From NCBI GenBank assembly GCA_016840825.1, contig JAEORN010000035.1:1-52318 (forward strand): a stretch of 52,318 nucleotides of DNA, read 5' to 3'. This document shows positions 41,124-50,223 of this stretch, one piece after another (position 1 is the first letter of the stretch; every line of letters begins with the position of its first letter). This stretch comes from Candidatus Thorarchaeota archaeon. Lineage in GTDB: Archaea > Asgardarchaeota > Thorarchaeia > Thorarchaeales > Thorarchaeaceae. Both the position numbers and the translations under genes were made by a program. Below the pieces are notes generated by a model, which saw only the letters and a program-made list of their open reading frames with translations, ran no database searches and was not told where the DNA came from.

Positions 41124-41498
41124 ATGGCTGTAACGGAATTCACTCTATCAATCGCTCTTTCACTATTAGGTCTCTTCATCTCATTCTTCGTGGGCACATG
41201 GGGTGGCAAGACGGACAGATTGATGTTCCCGTCACTTGTCGTTTTCGGTTTAGTGATTCCAATAATCATCTCCGTCCTTTACGGATATCTGAATCCACTG
41301 ATTATCATCTTTGATTGGCCGACGCACATTGTCGTACCCCAAATGGCTGTCTTTGCTGGATGCATCACAGGTGGCTTTCTAGGTCTGAAAGCTGGGAGGA
41401 TTTGGCAAGAAGACAATGATAGATCGTGTTTGCAATGCCAACTCATTCCTATCACGCTATTGCTATTGATTTCGATGTTTGTTCTATTCCTTCAATGA
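41124..41498 (+). CDS. Small membrane protein with three to four helices
   Basis: 124 residues, hydrophobic helices near 5-24, 32-60, 68-88 and 100-122, with a CxxC (SCLQC) in the last cytoplasmic loop. Not recognised. Its stop lies 3 bp from that of the methyltransferase. Confidence 0.5.
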   Translation: MAVTEFTLSIALSLLGLFISFFVGTWGGKTDRLMFPSLVVFGLVIPIIISVLYGYLNPLIIIFDWPTHIVVPQMAVFAGCITGGFLGLKAGRIWQEDNDRSCLQCQLIPITLLLLISMFVLFLQ

Positions 41499-41500
41499 TT

Positions 41501-42316
41501 CTATATCTTGGGTTTTGATGCCTTGAGTGAAAAGAGCCAAGGAATGCTAACCATACCATCAGGGAGAATGTATCTCCCATTGTCATCCTGAATCATAAAT
41601 GGTAGCCCCTGGTATGTCGTGAATGGGAACTCATTGAAGAAATCTATTCGCATCCCAACTCCTGCAAGCACATTGATTATTCTTGAGATACTGTGGTTCC
41701 ACTCGAAGGCCTTCTTCGGTTCCATCTTCTTCTCCGGATTCGAATAGGTGTTGTCTGAGATGTAGCTTATGGGTTCCTTCCCTTGGAAGTATGGATATCT
41801 TACCCTGAGCACCGGTTCCTCGCACTCATCATCAAACACATAGCCAAAGGGATGGAATTCTCTGATATAGAAGAACCCTCCCGGTTTAAGGAAATGATCG
41901 ATTATCTCCGCCCACTTCTGGAGATCATTTAACCACATGATAGCTCCGCCTGAAGTGAACACAATATCGAATTGACCATCTAGATGCTCAGGCAAATCAT
42001 AGATATTCGCTTCAACGAATTTCGTTTCAAGATTTGCCTGTTTCGATAATGAACGTGCGAGCTTTATCGCTTCTCCTGAGAAGTCAACACCAACTGCTTT
42101 TGCACCTCTTCTTTCCCAAGACATTGTGCCCAAGCCAAAGTGACACTGAAGATGTAGCAACGATTTCTCAGAAACATCACCTACCTCCTCAATCTCAAGA
42201 GGATCTAAGGTGTCTTCACCCTGAAGAAATCCTTTAACATTATAGAATTCGGATTCCTTGTGGATTTCGACTCTTGCATCCCATAATTCCTTGTTCGCCT
42301 TGAAGAACTCATCCAT
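41501..42316 (-). CDS. Class I SAM-dependent methyltransferase
   Basis: 271 residues. SAM-binding motif I LLHLQCHFGLGTMSWERRGAKAVGVDFSGEAI (variant of VLDxGCGxG), motif II FVEANIYDLPEHLDGQFDIVFTSGGAIMWL. Typical UbiE/COQ5-like fold with an extended C-terminal half (PYFQGKEPISYISDNTYSNPEKK) that suggests a small-molecule substrate. Converges on the small membrane protein and is divergent from porG. Confidence 0.9.
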   Translation of the reverse strand: MDEFFKANKELWDARVEIHKESEFYNVKGFLQGEDTLDPLEIEEVGDVSEKSLLHLQCHFGLGTMSWERRGAKAVGVDFSGEAIKLARSLSKQANLETKFVEANIYDLPEHLDGQFDIVFTSGGAIMWLNDLQKWAEIIDHFLKPGGFFYIREFHPFGYVFDDECEEPVLRVRYPYFQGKEPISYISDNTYSNPEKKMEPKKAFEWNHSISRIINVLAGVGMRIDFFNEFPFTTYQGLPFMIQDDNGRYILPDGMVSIPWLFSLKASKPKI

Positions 42317-42463
42317 TATTTTCTAGACTCCACCCCAAAGTAAGGAGTGTTTCTCAAAGAAGTATCGGTCTTGTCTTGAATTGTTAATAGCGAAACAGTT
42401 TTGTTGGGCTTCTGCTGCGCTGAAGGTGTAAAAAGAGTACCTTTGTTGAGGAGTCTTTCAAAA

Positions 42464-43024
42464 ATGCCCATGATTGAGATCAGATGGCACGGTCGAGGTG
42501 GACAGGGAGGCGTTACCAGCGCTGAACTACTAGCAAAAGCTGCATTCATTGATGGATACAAGGGTGTCCAAGCATTTCCCTACTTTGGAGCTGAGCGGCG
42601 TGGAGCTCCAGTCAAGGCATTCACTAGAATCTCTGATAAACCAATCAATGTACGAAGCCAGATTTATACACCAGATATTGTTGCTATATTGGATCCCGGT
42701 ATCGTCGATTTAATCGATCCCATGGAGGGTCTCAAGGAGAACGGCATAATCGTCATCAACACTCCCAAAGCTCCTACCGACTTCCATTACGGTTCTGCTA
42801 AGGTGTTCACTTATGATGGAACTGGTATCGCATTGAAGCACAATCTGCTTGTTGCAGGTTTGCCTGTTGTTAATACAACAATGCTAGGTGCTTTTTCAAA
42901 AGCAACAGGTTTAGTCAAGCTTGAAACCGTTCAAAACGTCATCAAAGAGAAGTGGCCTGGAAAAGTTGGCGAACGGAACGCTGATGGTGCAAAGGAAGCC
43001 TATGATACCTGTACTGACAAATGA
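42464..43024 (+). CDS. porG: 2-oxoacid:ferredoxin oxidoreductase gamma subunit, alone
   Basis: 186 residues from ATG 42464 with GAGGAG 10 bp upstream. N-terminal IEIRWHGRGGQGGVTSAELLAKAA (GRGGQG at 10-15) and FPYFGAERRGAPVKAF are the signature of the gamma subunit of pyruvate or 2-oxoacid ferredoxin oxidoreductases. The alpha, beta and delta partners, usually adjacent, are not in the window. It ends at a strong hairpin. Substrate (pyruvate versus other 2-oxoacids) cannot be told from gamma alone. Confidence 0.92.
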   Translation: MPMIEIRWHGRGGQGGVTSAELLAKAAFIDGYKGVQAFPYFGAERRGAPVKAFTRISDKPINVRSQIYTPDIVAILDPGIVDLIDPMEGLKENGIIVINTPKAPTDFHYGSAKVFTYDGTGIALKHNLLVAGLPVVNTTMLGAFSKATGLVKLETVQNVIKEKWPGKVGERNADGAKEAYDTCTDK

Positions 43025-43041
43025 AAAGAAATAATCCGCAG

Positions 43042-43066
43042 ATGGTAGCCTAGAGCTGGCTACCAT
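43042..43066. terminator. Perfect 9-bp hairpin between convergent genes
   Basis: ATGGTAGCC, loop TAGAGCT, GGCTACCAT, between porG (stop 43024) and the PAC2-like gene (stop 43082). Confidence 0.65.
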
Positions 43067-43081
43067 TGGTCTGTCTTGATT

Positions 43082-43858
43082 CTATGCGAACATCCGTTCA
43101 TATCCTCTTCGAGCAGCCTCTCCACGGCGTTGCCCTTCGTTATGCTCAGCAACCTCGTGCATCTTCTGTTTGATTAGATCACCACTCTTCTGGAGTTCCT
43201 CCACCTCGGCTCCAACATGATATAGTCTATTTAAAGCCTGCAATAATTTGACTGCTCCTTCTGGATCTGGGACCATTGTAATCGCAGGAGTAAGTAATGC
43301 GAATCCCACCATAGATCTGCACAAAGTTTCTGATAGAATGGAACCTGATATCCCAGAAATGATTCCTTTCTGGAAGATTTCCATCTCCTTATCATCTTCA
43401 AGCTCAGCAATTTTTTCCTCTTCTGCGGCATACAAAACCTTTCTCTCATGTGGGATACCCTGAACAGGAATGCCGTCTAACACAACGGTTTCCCTTACTC
43501 CTAGAGTTGCTGCCCAATCCAGCAGAACTGAGCTTACATGGTACATCCCTTCTTCTGCTACCATGAGCTCGGTTGTGACAACTAACAGATTGTTCTTTTC
43601 ACTTGCATAGATACGGAATGGATGTCTCAGTCTACCGTCGATAAATACTGCAGCAGAAGGCATATACTTAGATCTCACATGCGCAATCTCTTCCATCTTG
43701 AATTGATCAATAATCGCATTTGCTGCAATCGTTCCTACAACACCTGCCGATGGGAAACCACAGATTAGAAGAGGTTTCTCCATGGATACCTCTTTGGTCT
43801 GCACTATTTGTGCTTCAGGAGCACCGAGAACCTTTACCGCACACTCATCTTCTTTCAA
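43082..43858 (-). CDS. PAC2-family proteasome-assembly-chaperone-like protein
   Basis: 258 residues from TTG 43858 with an excellent GAGGTGG upstream. PAC2 landmarks: KPLLICGFPSAGVVGTIAANAIIDQFKMEEIAHV and the later PVQGIPHERKVLYAA and GSILSETLCRSMVGFALLTPAI. Archaeal PbaA/PAC2 relatives bind proteasomal or other ATPase partners; a strict proteasome role is not shown. Ends in a charged helical tail. Confidence 0.9.
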   Translation of the reverse strand: MKEDECAVKVLGAPEAQIVQTKEVSMEKPLLICGFPSAGVVGTIAANAIIDQFKMEEIAHVRSKYMPSAAVFIDGRLRHPFRIYASEKNNLLVVTTELMVAEEGMYHVSSVLLDWAATLGVRETVVLDGIPVQGIPHERKVLYAAEEEKIAELEDDKEMEIFQKGIISGISGSILSETLCRSMVGFALLTPAITMVPDPEGAVKLLQALNRLYHVGAEVEELQKSGDLIKQKMHEVAEHNEGQRRGEAARRGYERMFA

Positions 43859-44004
43859 TTATTCCACCTCTTCTATATGCTATCATTATAGGGTCATTAT
43901 TAAGTTTGAGCAAGCACAAATATTCATGCTCTGTTTATACTTAGACTGCTGCCAATGCCTTTTTAGAATGTTTGTGATTGAGAATGTAAGAAGATTAGAG
44001 AAGT

Positions 44005-45180
44005 GTGGATTCCATGAAGTATAGAACCAGTGATATCCGTCCTCCTCCTATCGTTAAATTAGCCGAAGCTGCAAAGAGATTCATGGGCTCATCTAACTTC
44101 ATAGATATGGGACAAGGCCTTCCTGGACACGTGCCACCGAAAAGTGTGATTAGTGCAATAGCTGAAAAGATAACGCACCCTTTGGCTCATCGCTATACTT
44201 CTGATCAGGGTCATCTCGAACTGAGGGAGGAACTTGCGCTCTATCTGCGTCAACACTCTGGAATTGATGCTGACCCTGAAAAAGAGATGACTATCACAGC
44301 TGGTGGAAATCAAGCATTTGTGGGAACCATCCTCACTCTGATTGAGCAAGGTGACAATGTCATCATGCCTTCCCCCTATTACTTCAATTCTGTTATGGCT
44401 ATCAAACTCGCTGGTGGTACAGTAACAGAAGTTCCAGTTGGAAGTGACTTCATCCCTGATGTTTCAGATATCAGAGCCGCAATCACTGATCGTACAAAAG
44501 CTATTCTACTAGTCAGTCCAAACAATCCTACTGGTGCTGTATATGATTCCAAAACTGTTGATCAAATCGTTGACCTTTGTTTAGAGCAAAATATCGCATT
44601 AATTTCTGATGAAGCATACTCAAGACTCGTCTTTGATGACGCCAAGCATTATAGTCCCCGAAGGCGTCGTGATGCGTTTGAGAATGTTATAACGATCGGT
44701 AGCTTCTCAAAGGATTTTGGTATCAGCGGTTGGAGAGTTGGTTATGCAATAGGGCATAGTGAGTTCATGGAAGAATTCCTCAAAGTCCAAGATACAATTT
44801 CGATTTGCGCTCCAACGGCAAGCCAGCTTATCGCTCTGGAATCATTGAAGTCTGATATGAGTTGGGTTGAAGAAGAGCTTCGGAGACTCTCATTATTGAG
44901 AGAGTTTGCCTATCTTCGAGCGCGTGAAATCGAAGCATTTGAGATTACTGAAACAAAAGGAACATTCTATCTATTTCCTAAAGTAACAGGTTGCAATGAT
45001 TCTCGTGAACTAGTATTAGATATCCTGCAATCGGTCGAAACCCTTGTTCTACCTGGAAGTATCTTTGGTGATGCTGGTGAAGGCCACGTTAGAATCTCAA
45101 TTGGACCTTTAACACCTGATGCAGTTGACGAAGCTTTCAATCGTCTCGCAGATTTCTTTACAACTTACAAGTCTGAATAG
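44005..45180 (+). CDS. Class I/II aminotransferase (PLP-dependent)
   Basis: 391 residues (388 if the ATG at 44014 is used). Fold-type I markers: SPNNPTGAVYD (171-181), YSRLVFDD (205-212), PLP lysine Lys236 in SFSKDFGISGWRVGY, and Arg in GHVRISIG. Aspartate/aromatic aminotransferase group; the exact amino acid is not evident. Its last 16 bp overlap the end of the opposing glutamine synthetase gene. Confidence 0.93.
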   Translation: MDSMKYRTSDIRPPPIVKLAEAAKRFMGSSNFIDMGQGLPGHVPPKSVISAIAEKITHPLAHRYTSDQGHLELREELALYLRQHSGIDADPEKEMTITAGGNQAFVGTILTLIEQGDNVIMPSPYYFNSVMAIKLAGGTVTEVPVGSDFIPDVSDIRAAITDRTKAILLVSPNNPTGAVYDSKTVDQIVDLCLEQNIALISDEAYSRLVFDDAKHYSPRRRRDAFENVITIGSFSKDFGISGWRVGYAIGHSEFMEEFLKVQDTISICAPTASQLIALESLKSDMSWVEEELRRLSLLREFAYLRAREIEAFEITETKGTFYLFPKVTGCNDSRELVLDILQSVETLVLPGSIFGDAGEGHVRISIGPLTPDAVDEAFNRLADFFTTYKSE

Positions 45181-46466
45181 GTATCCCATTCCCAGTCAGT
45201 CACAGCCTCATTGAGGTAATCGTCCCACTCTTCCATTTTGAGATGAATGAACTTCTCAACTATCTCTCCACCAATTGCATCCTTTATCACATCATCACTG
45301 TCAAGAGCCTTCAAAGCATCCCCTAAATTATCAGGTAACGCTGTAATTCCGAGCTCTCTCATCTCCTTTTCAGACAATGCGAAAATATCCTCGCTTCGAG
45401 GTTCTGGAGGTGTGAGATTATGATTAACTCCATCCATACCTGCTGCTAGTAATGCAGCAAACAATAGATACGGATTGGCCATGGGATCTGGTGACCTAAA
45501 CTCTACTGCTGCCTTTTTGCTTGAAGTGAAAAGAGGTACTCTAATCAAGGCTGTTCTATTCATCATTCCCCATGAAATATAGACAGGTGCTTCGTGATGC
45601 GGCACTAAACGTTTGTATGAATTTACAGTTGGATTGGCAATTGCTGTTATTGCAGGTGCGTGCTCTAATAGACCTGCCACAAAGCTCTTAGCGGTTTCAG
45701 ACAGGTCTGCTGTCCCATCAACTCCAAAGAGATTCTTGCCATCTTTCCAAAGTTGAAGGTGGCAATGCAATCCACTTCCTGCTGCACCTGCAAATGGTTT
45801 AGGCATGAAATTCACTTCAATACCTGCATCTTGAGCGACTGCTCTGGCAAGATTCTTGAAAGCTACTAAATCATCAGCCATTTTTCTAATATCTTCATAA
45901 TCAATCTCGATCTCTTGTTGGGACTCTCCAACTTCATGGTGTGCTACTCTTACGCTAATTCCAATATCTTGAATCAAGTTTGCTATCTCAAGAAGGATTT
46001 CTGCACCTGGGTTTGCTGGAAATGTATCAGCATATTCACCTTCATCGAACTTCTCTCCATCTGTTGTGACAAAATGGAATTCTGGCTCAACCTTTGTCCT
46101 CAGTGAAATATTCTCAGATAGAAGATTCTTACACACTTGATGAAGGACACCTCGGGTATCGGTGGGATAGAAATCGTCTCCTTCATCCCCTTTTTCCTTC
46201 ACGAAACACATGACTGCCGCAGTTCTGATTAATGTATAGGGGAGTTCAATCAGAGTTGAGATATCGGGCTCTAGTCTTAGGTCTGAAGCTTCTACTCTTG
46301 ATAATCCTAGAATAGAACTACCATCTATGCTTGTACCATCTTGGAAGATTGGATCCCTTCGTAGCTCTTCAATTGTGTCAACCGGACTACAAGGGACTAT
46401 CATAGCTTTAAGTCTACCAAGTATGTCTACGATTCTAAACTCTACGTATCTGATCTTATCTGACAT
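45165..46466 (-). CDS. glnA: Glutamine synthetase type I
   Basis: 433 residues from ATG 46466 (a longer frame starts at 46496). Beta-grasp N terminus, DGSSILGLSRVEASDL latch, catalytic GLHCHLQLWKDGKNLF, ATP-site NPTVNSYKRLVPHHEAPVYISWG with R...NRTALIRVP, and VEFRSPDPMANPYL. The adenylylation tyrosine motif of GSI-beta (NLYDLPP) is not seen, so it is likely of the unmodified GSI-alpha type. Makes glutamine from glutamate and ammonia; paired with an aminotransferase in nitrogen metabolism. Confidence 0.96.
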   Translation of the reverse strand: MSDKIRYVEFRIVDILGRLKAMIVPCSPVDTIEELRRDPIFQDGTSIDGSSILGLSRVEASDLRLEPDISTLIELPYTLIRTAAVMCFVKEKGDEGDDFYPTDTRGVLHQVCKNLLSENISLRTKVEPEFHFVTTDGEKFDEGEYADTFPANPGAEILLEIANLIQDIGISVRVAHHEVGESQQEIEIDYEDIRKMADDLVAFKNLARAVAQDAGIEVNFMPKPFAGAAGSGLHCHLQLWKDGKNLFGVDGTADLSETAKSFVAGLLEHAPAITAIANPTVNSYKRLVPHHEAPVYISWGMMNRTALIRVPLFTSSKKAAVEFRSPDPMANPYLLFAALLAAGMDGVNHNLTPPEPRSEDIFALSEKEMRELGITALPDNLGDALKALDSDDVIKDAIGGEIVEKFIHLKMEEWDDYLNEAVTDWEWDTYSDL

Positions 46467-46539
46467 TTCATGTGGCCCCTGCTGAGTAGGCGACATGACG
46501 CATACGTACAGCTATTAAAAACCTGCTTTGTGAGCTTGT

Positions 46540-46851
46540 TTATCCCCAAAGCTCTTTGTACCACGCCTCAGCTGCATCTCCTAACTCTAATAGGATAGAG
46601 CCTGTGGCTACACTTACTTCTTCGCCCTCTTTTATCTCGAAGTTCATTGCTGCTATCCTAATCCCTTTCTTTTCTAGGTGTACATTACCTATATTCCTTG
46701 CATGCAGTCTTGCATTTATTTTACCCCCATCCATCACAAGCATTAGATCTTCATACTCTATGTTGCATTTCATCTTGAATTTCTTCTCATTGAATTCACC
46801 CATGTGGATTTCTAAATTCTGAAACTCTGCTTTAACATCTTCAGCCATCAT
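46540..46851 (-). CDS. Small beta-rich protein, unknown
   Basis: 103 residues, acidic, alternating hydrophobic pattern of beta strands (KFKMKCNIEYEDLMLVMDGGKINARLHARNIGNVHLEKKG) and a C-terminal helix EAWYKELWG. No membrane segment or cysteine pair. In the same direction as glnA and 43 bp upstream of it, so possibly co-transcribed. Not recognised. Confidence 0.45.
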   Translation of the reverse strand: MMAEDVKAEFQNLEIHMGEFNEKKFKMKCNIEYEDLMLVMDGGKINARLHARNIGNVHLEKKGIRIAAMNFEIKEGEEVSVATGSILLELGDAAEAWYKELWG

Positions 46852-46953
46852 TTTCTACACAAGATGGAACGAACTGCTTTTCCTTTTGAACTTCATGATT
46901 AACGAAGATTTCTCATGCATAAGATACAAACCAATTTGGAGCATACATGATTT

Positions 46954-47778
46954 TTGAGGATAATGAGAAAAGGATTGTTTATTGGGACTAGTGGATGGTC
47001 CTACAAGGATGATTGGAAGAGAATATTCTATCATTCTATCACATCAATGATGCAGCAATACTTCTCCTATTTTGACACTGCTGAAATCAATTCTACATTC
47101 TATTCATTACCAAGTCAAAAGGTAGTTGAAACACTACGCTCAAATCTTTCAGAAGGCAAGTTCTTGACTGCAAAGCTCCCAAAATCAATAACCCATGAAA
47201 ATAGATTGCAATTATCTGGGGAAGGAGCATCTTTGTTGGATGAGTTCTTTGAGAGAATACAACCTCTTGAATCTAAGATTGAGGCGCTTCTTATACAGCT
47301 ACCCCCTTGGGATATCATATCAATGGGTGATTTGGAATCATTTCTTTCTGTCCTCAATTCGTCCTATAGATATGCTATCGAATTCAGGCATGAAAGCTGG
47401 CTAACGTCTAAAACCTGGAATCTACTTGATCAATATCATATCGCACATTGTGTTGTTGATGAACCCAAGCTGCCAATTGATACCCGAGTCACTACTGACT
47501 TCTCCTACATTCGCTGGCATGGACATGGAACGGAGATTTGGTACAAATATCGATACTCTCTTGAAGAATTGGAAAAATGGAAAAATCCGATAACTGATAT
47601 TAAGGAACAAACTGATACGATTCTAGGATATTTCAACAATCACTTCTTTGGATATGCGCCATTCAATGCACTACAGATGCTACAAATATTGGAAATGATC
47701 TCACCACTCCAACAGCAGAAACTAGACCGGATGAGGGAGATATTATCCCAAGAACAAACTACGTTGGATACTTTTTAG
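46954..47778 (+). CDS. DUF72 (YecE-like) family protein
   Basis: 274 residues. TIM-barrel-like DUF72 landmarks: FIGTSGWSYKDDW, YFDTAEINSTFYSLPSQKVVE, FLTAKLPKSITHENRL and the later YAIEFRHESW. A common archaeal and bacterial family of unknown reaction. Free-standing, divergent from the gene at 46851. Confidence 0.92.
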   Translation: MRIMRKGLFIGTSGWSYKDDWKRIFYHSITSMMQQYFSYFDTAEINSTFYSLPSQKVVETLRSNLSEGKFLTAKLPKSITHENRLQLSGEGASLLDEFFERIQPLESKIEALLIQLPPWDIISMGDLESFLSVLNSSYRYAIEFRHESWLTSKTWNLLDQYHIAHCVVDEPKLPIDTRVTTDFSYIRWHGHGTEIWYKYRYSLEELEKWKNPITDIKEQTDTILGYFNNHFFGYAPFNALQMLQILEMISPLQQQKLDRMREILSQEQTTLDTF

Positions 47779-47942
47779 CTTTGGAAAGTCACTATCTCTT
47801 GAAAGTCTTGCAAAGGATAAATAATAGTCACTTATTGTGTCCTCAAGTTGTGCCCTTCTTTTAAATAGTAAAATTCCGAGATTTCTATAGATAATTTCGG
47901 TGTGAGGTCACTGGATTCATATCCGTTGACTGTGTACAGGAA

Positions 47943-49031
47943 ATGAGGTTTAAAATAATGAAACCAATAGATGATGACACCACCTCAGGGGATGCATCTG
48001 ATGAATCGGACGAATCCTTCGATGTGGAAATACGAATTCCAAGGCGACAAAGGTCAGGAAAACACCGGTCAAAAGGAAAGGAATATGCTTCTACTTTTGG
48101 ATTTATTGCATGGGTTGCTTTCACGATCATTTGGCTATTCTTCTTTGCTAGCGGCTACACAATCTTTGAGAACATAGCTATTGTGTTCATCGCTTTGCTG
48201 ATACTAGGTGCAATTGTTGTTGGGATTTGGATACCTTCAGTTGAGGGAAAACGTCCCAAAGCTAGTGCGATGAGCGGAATCGGATGGATAATCTTTCTAA
48301 TTATTTGGATTATCTTCTTTGCTGGAAGCTTTGGATTCTATGAGAACATAGGGATTGCTATAGCTTCACTACTCTTTGTTGGATTGCTAAACATGCTTCT
48401 ATGGATGCCACGACATGGTGAAACTGGGGATGCGAGAGTCAGCGGATCAGCAGCTTTAGTCTGGATGATATTCATTGTACTATGGCTTCCCTTTGCTAAT
48501 GACTTCTCTGCTACTGTTTATAATATCACATTCTATCAATCTATAGCTATTGTCATAGCGTCGATCTTGATTACGCTAATCGTGATAATTGCTCCATGGT
48601 GGGACAGGATGGAGATCTCCACTGGCAGACAAGTTTCAGTTGGAAGTCGACCAAAAGCCACTGTGGGTATGTTGTATATCTGGCTCGCTACATTGATCGT
48701 TTGGATGTGGTTCATAGCAGATACATACACTGGATATCAGAATGTTTCGGCAGTTCTCATCTCTTTTGCTATCTTCTGTGGTATAGTACTTGCGATGTGG
48801 TATTCATGGACTCGCGACCAGGATGAAGGTCCTGAGAGTTGGCTCTCTATCGGGCTCTCATTCGCTTGGGTGATTATTATCGCCCTTTGGTTCTGGTTCT
48901 TTGCAGACTACTTCGATGCATACCAGAATATCGCAGTCTTCCTAGCTTCACTACTAGGAGTTGCGGGTATCGCTGGTGCAGTTCAGTGGCAAAAGATACG
49001 AGACTTCGAATCTATGGATTGGGAGGATTAA
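47943..49031 (+). CDS. Ten-helix membrane protein built from five tandem two-helix repeats
   Basis: 362 residues. A charged 50-residue N-terminal tail, then five repeats of about 60 residues, each with two membrane helices and a core FF(A)(D/G)x(Y/F)xxY(E/Q)N(I/V)(A/G/S) between them (e.g. FFASGYTIFENIAIV, FFAGSFGFYENIGIA, FIADTYTGYQNVSAV, FFADYFDAYQNIAVF); the third repeat is most diverged. Linkers between repeats are cytoplasmic and charged. No family recognised; the fold suggests a structural or sensor role. Ends at a hairpin plus T-tract. Confidence 0.65.
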   Translation: MRFKIMKPIDDDTTSGDASDESDESFDVEIRIPRRQRSGKHRSKGKEYASTFGFIAWVAFTIIWLFFFASGYTIFENIAIVFIALLILGAIVVGIWIPSVEGKRPKASAMSGIGWIIFLIIWIIFFAGSFGFYENIGIAIASLLFVGLLNMLLWMPRHGETGDARVSGSAALVWMIFIVLWLPFANDFSATVYNITFYQSIAIVIASILITLIVIIAPWWDRMEISTGRQVSVGSRPKATVGMLYIWLATLIVWMWFIADTYTGYQNVSAVLISFAIFCGIVLAMWYSWTRDQDEGPESWLSIGLSFAWVIIIALWFWFFADYFDAYQNIAVFLASLLGVAGIAGAVQWQKIRDFESMDWED

Positions 49032-49041
49032 TCAAAAAGCG

Positions 49042-49074
49042 TGGTAGGACTCTCCTACCATCCTCTCTTTTTTT
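49042..49074 (+). terminator. Hairpin plus T7 tract after the repeat membrane protein
   Basis: TGGTAGGA, loop CTC, TCCTACCA (49042-49060) followed by TCCTCTCTTTTTTTG; the clearest plus-strand intrinsic-type terminator of the window. Confidence 0.8.
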
Positions 49075-49126
49075 GTATTGCCCTAATACTCAAATTAGTG
49101 CAACTCACATTTCAAAAGGATATTAA

Positions 49127-49525
49127 ATGAGTACTCTCAATACTCGTAATAAAATGCAAGACCAAATGGAAGACGAATGTGCGTACTGTAAGAAGCCAAG
49201 GAGTCAATGGACAAGCCGACTACGTTGGAGGAGTGTGAAAGGCGAGATATATTGTTCCTCTAAATGCTATTTTTCAGCAAACTACGACACTCAGTTGCAG
49301 TTATCGCGAATACTTGCAGGTATTGTTTGGGTCTTTGGAGGCATCTTGATTATTCTACTAATATCTGATATGAACGAATTCACGACAGCTGTAGCTATCT
49401 GGATATTTCTTCTTCTGTTTTTCTTTTCGGCCAGTCTTTTCTATCCACTCCATACTGCGAAGAAAAGATCGTCTACACCACTGGTAGAATTTTTTGTCCA
49501 TCTCGAAAGCCTAGTATATAGTTGA
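49127..49525 (+). CDS. Small membrane protein with zinc-ribbon/MYND-like head
   Basis: 132 residues. N-terminal CAYCKKPRSQWTSRLRWRSVKGEIYCSSKC (four Cys: CxxC ... CxxxC) then two membrane helices (about 63-83 and 88-108). Overlaps the next gene by four bases (TTGA), so they are one unit. Not recognised further. Confidence 0.5.
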   Translation: MSTLNTRNKMQDQMEDECAYCKKPRSQWTSRLRWRSVKGEIYCSSKCYFSANYDTQLQLSRILAGIVWVFGGILIILLISDMNEFTTAVAIWIFLLLFFFSASLFYPLHTAKKRSSTPLVEFFVHLESLVYS

Positions 49526-50049
49526 AAAATCAGAGAGTGGAATATTTGATAAGATTCCGAGAATATAATATACTATCGATGGTTATGCTGGTTGATTTAT
49601 CACTCGCTACTACTCCTCTTCTTCTCCTTCAGAGCATACTAGAATCTCTTCCTCTCGTTTTGATAGTTAACCTATTGTTTCATGTCATTCTCATCTTTGT
49701 TTTTCTCGGAGCTACTTGGAAACGAAATAACTCGGATTTAGGCGTATTAAAAGTCGGAAAGGTTATGCTTTTTCTTTACATTGCATTTCTGGTAATTGAT
49801 GCTTTGATCTACATTATTGGGATACTACAGGGAAATATACCTTACATGCTGGTCATCCTTAGTAATCCGGTTTTGTTCTTTATCTTCCTTGGTCCTCCTG
49901 CCGCACTAATGTACTTTGATCTCCAATTGCAGGAATCCTCAGGACTCCTCGGTTCGCTATCTAACTATGGTTTGGCTTTGCTAGTCTGGTTGGTAGTGAT
50001 AATTATAGCTGCAGGTTTTACCACCGTCCTCTTTCTTGGTTCGACTTAG
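49522..50049 (+). CDS. Five-helix membrane protein, unknown
   Basis: 175 residues from TTG 49522, overlapping the previous stop. Five membrane helices evenly spaced, no conserved charged residue inside them. Partner of the preceding zinc-binding membrane protein by position. Not recognised. Confidence 0.5.
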   Translation: MKNQRVEYLIRFREYNILSMVMLVDLSLATTPLLLLQSILESLPLVLIVNLLFHVILIFVFLGATWKRNNSDLGVLKVGKVMLFLYIAFLVIDALIYIIGILQGNIPYMLVILSNPVLFFIFLGPPAALMYFDLQLQESSGLLGSLSNYGLALLVWLVVIIIAAGFTTVLFLGST

Positions 50050-50223
50050 CTCTCTAGTTGTCTTCCTACCTGCATCGATGAATCATATACCGACCCGAAT
50101 ATTCGCATCTTGTCATTGTGACTACAAGAGTACTCAGTACTCATCTTTAATATGAAAATCATTGCCATCTCGAAAGCCTAATAAGCAAACACCAATGGTT
50201 GACGCGAGTCAGGTGGTCATTCT

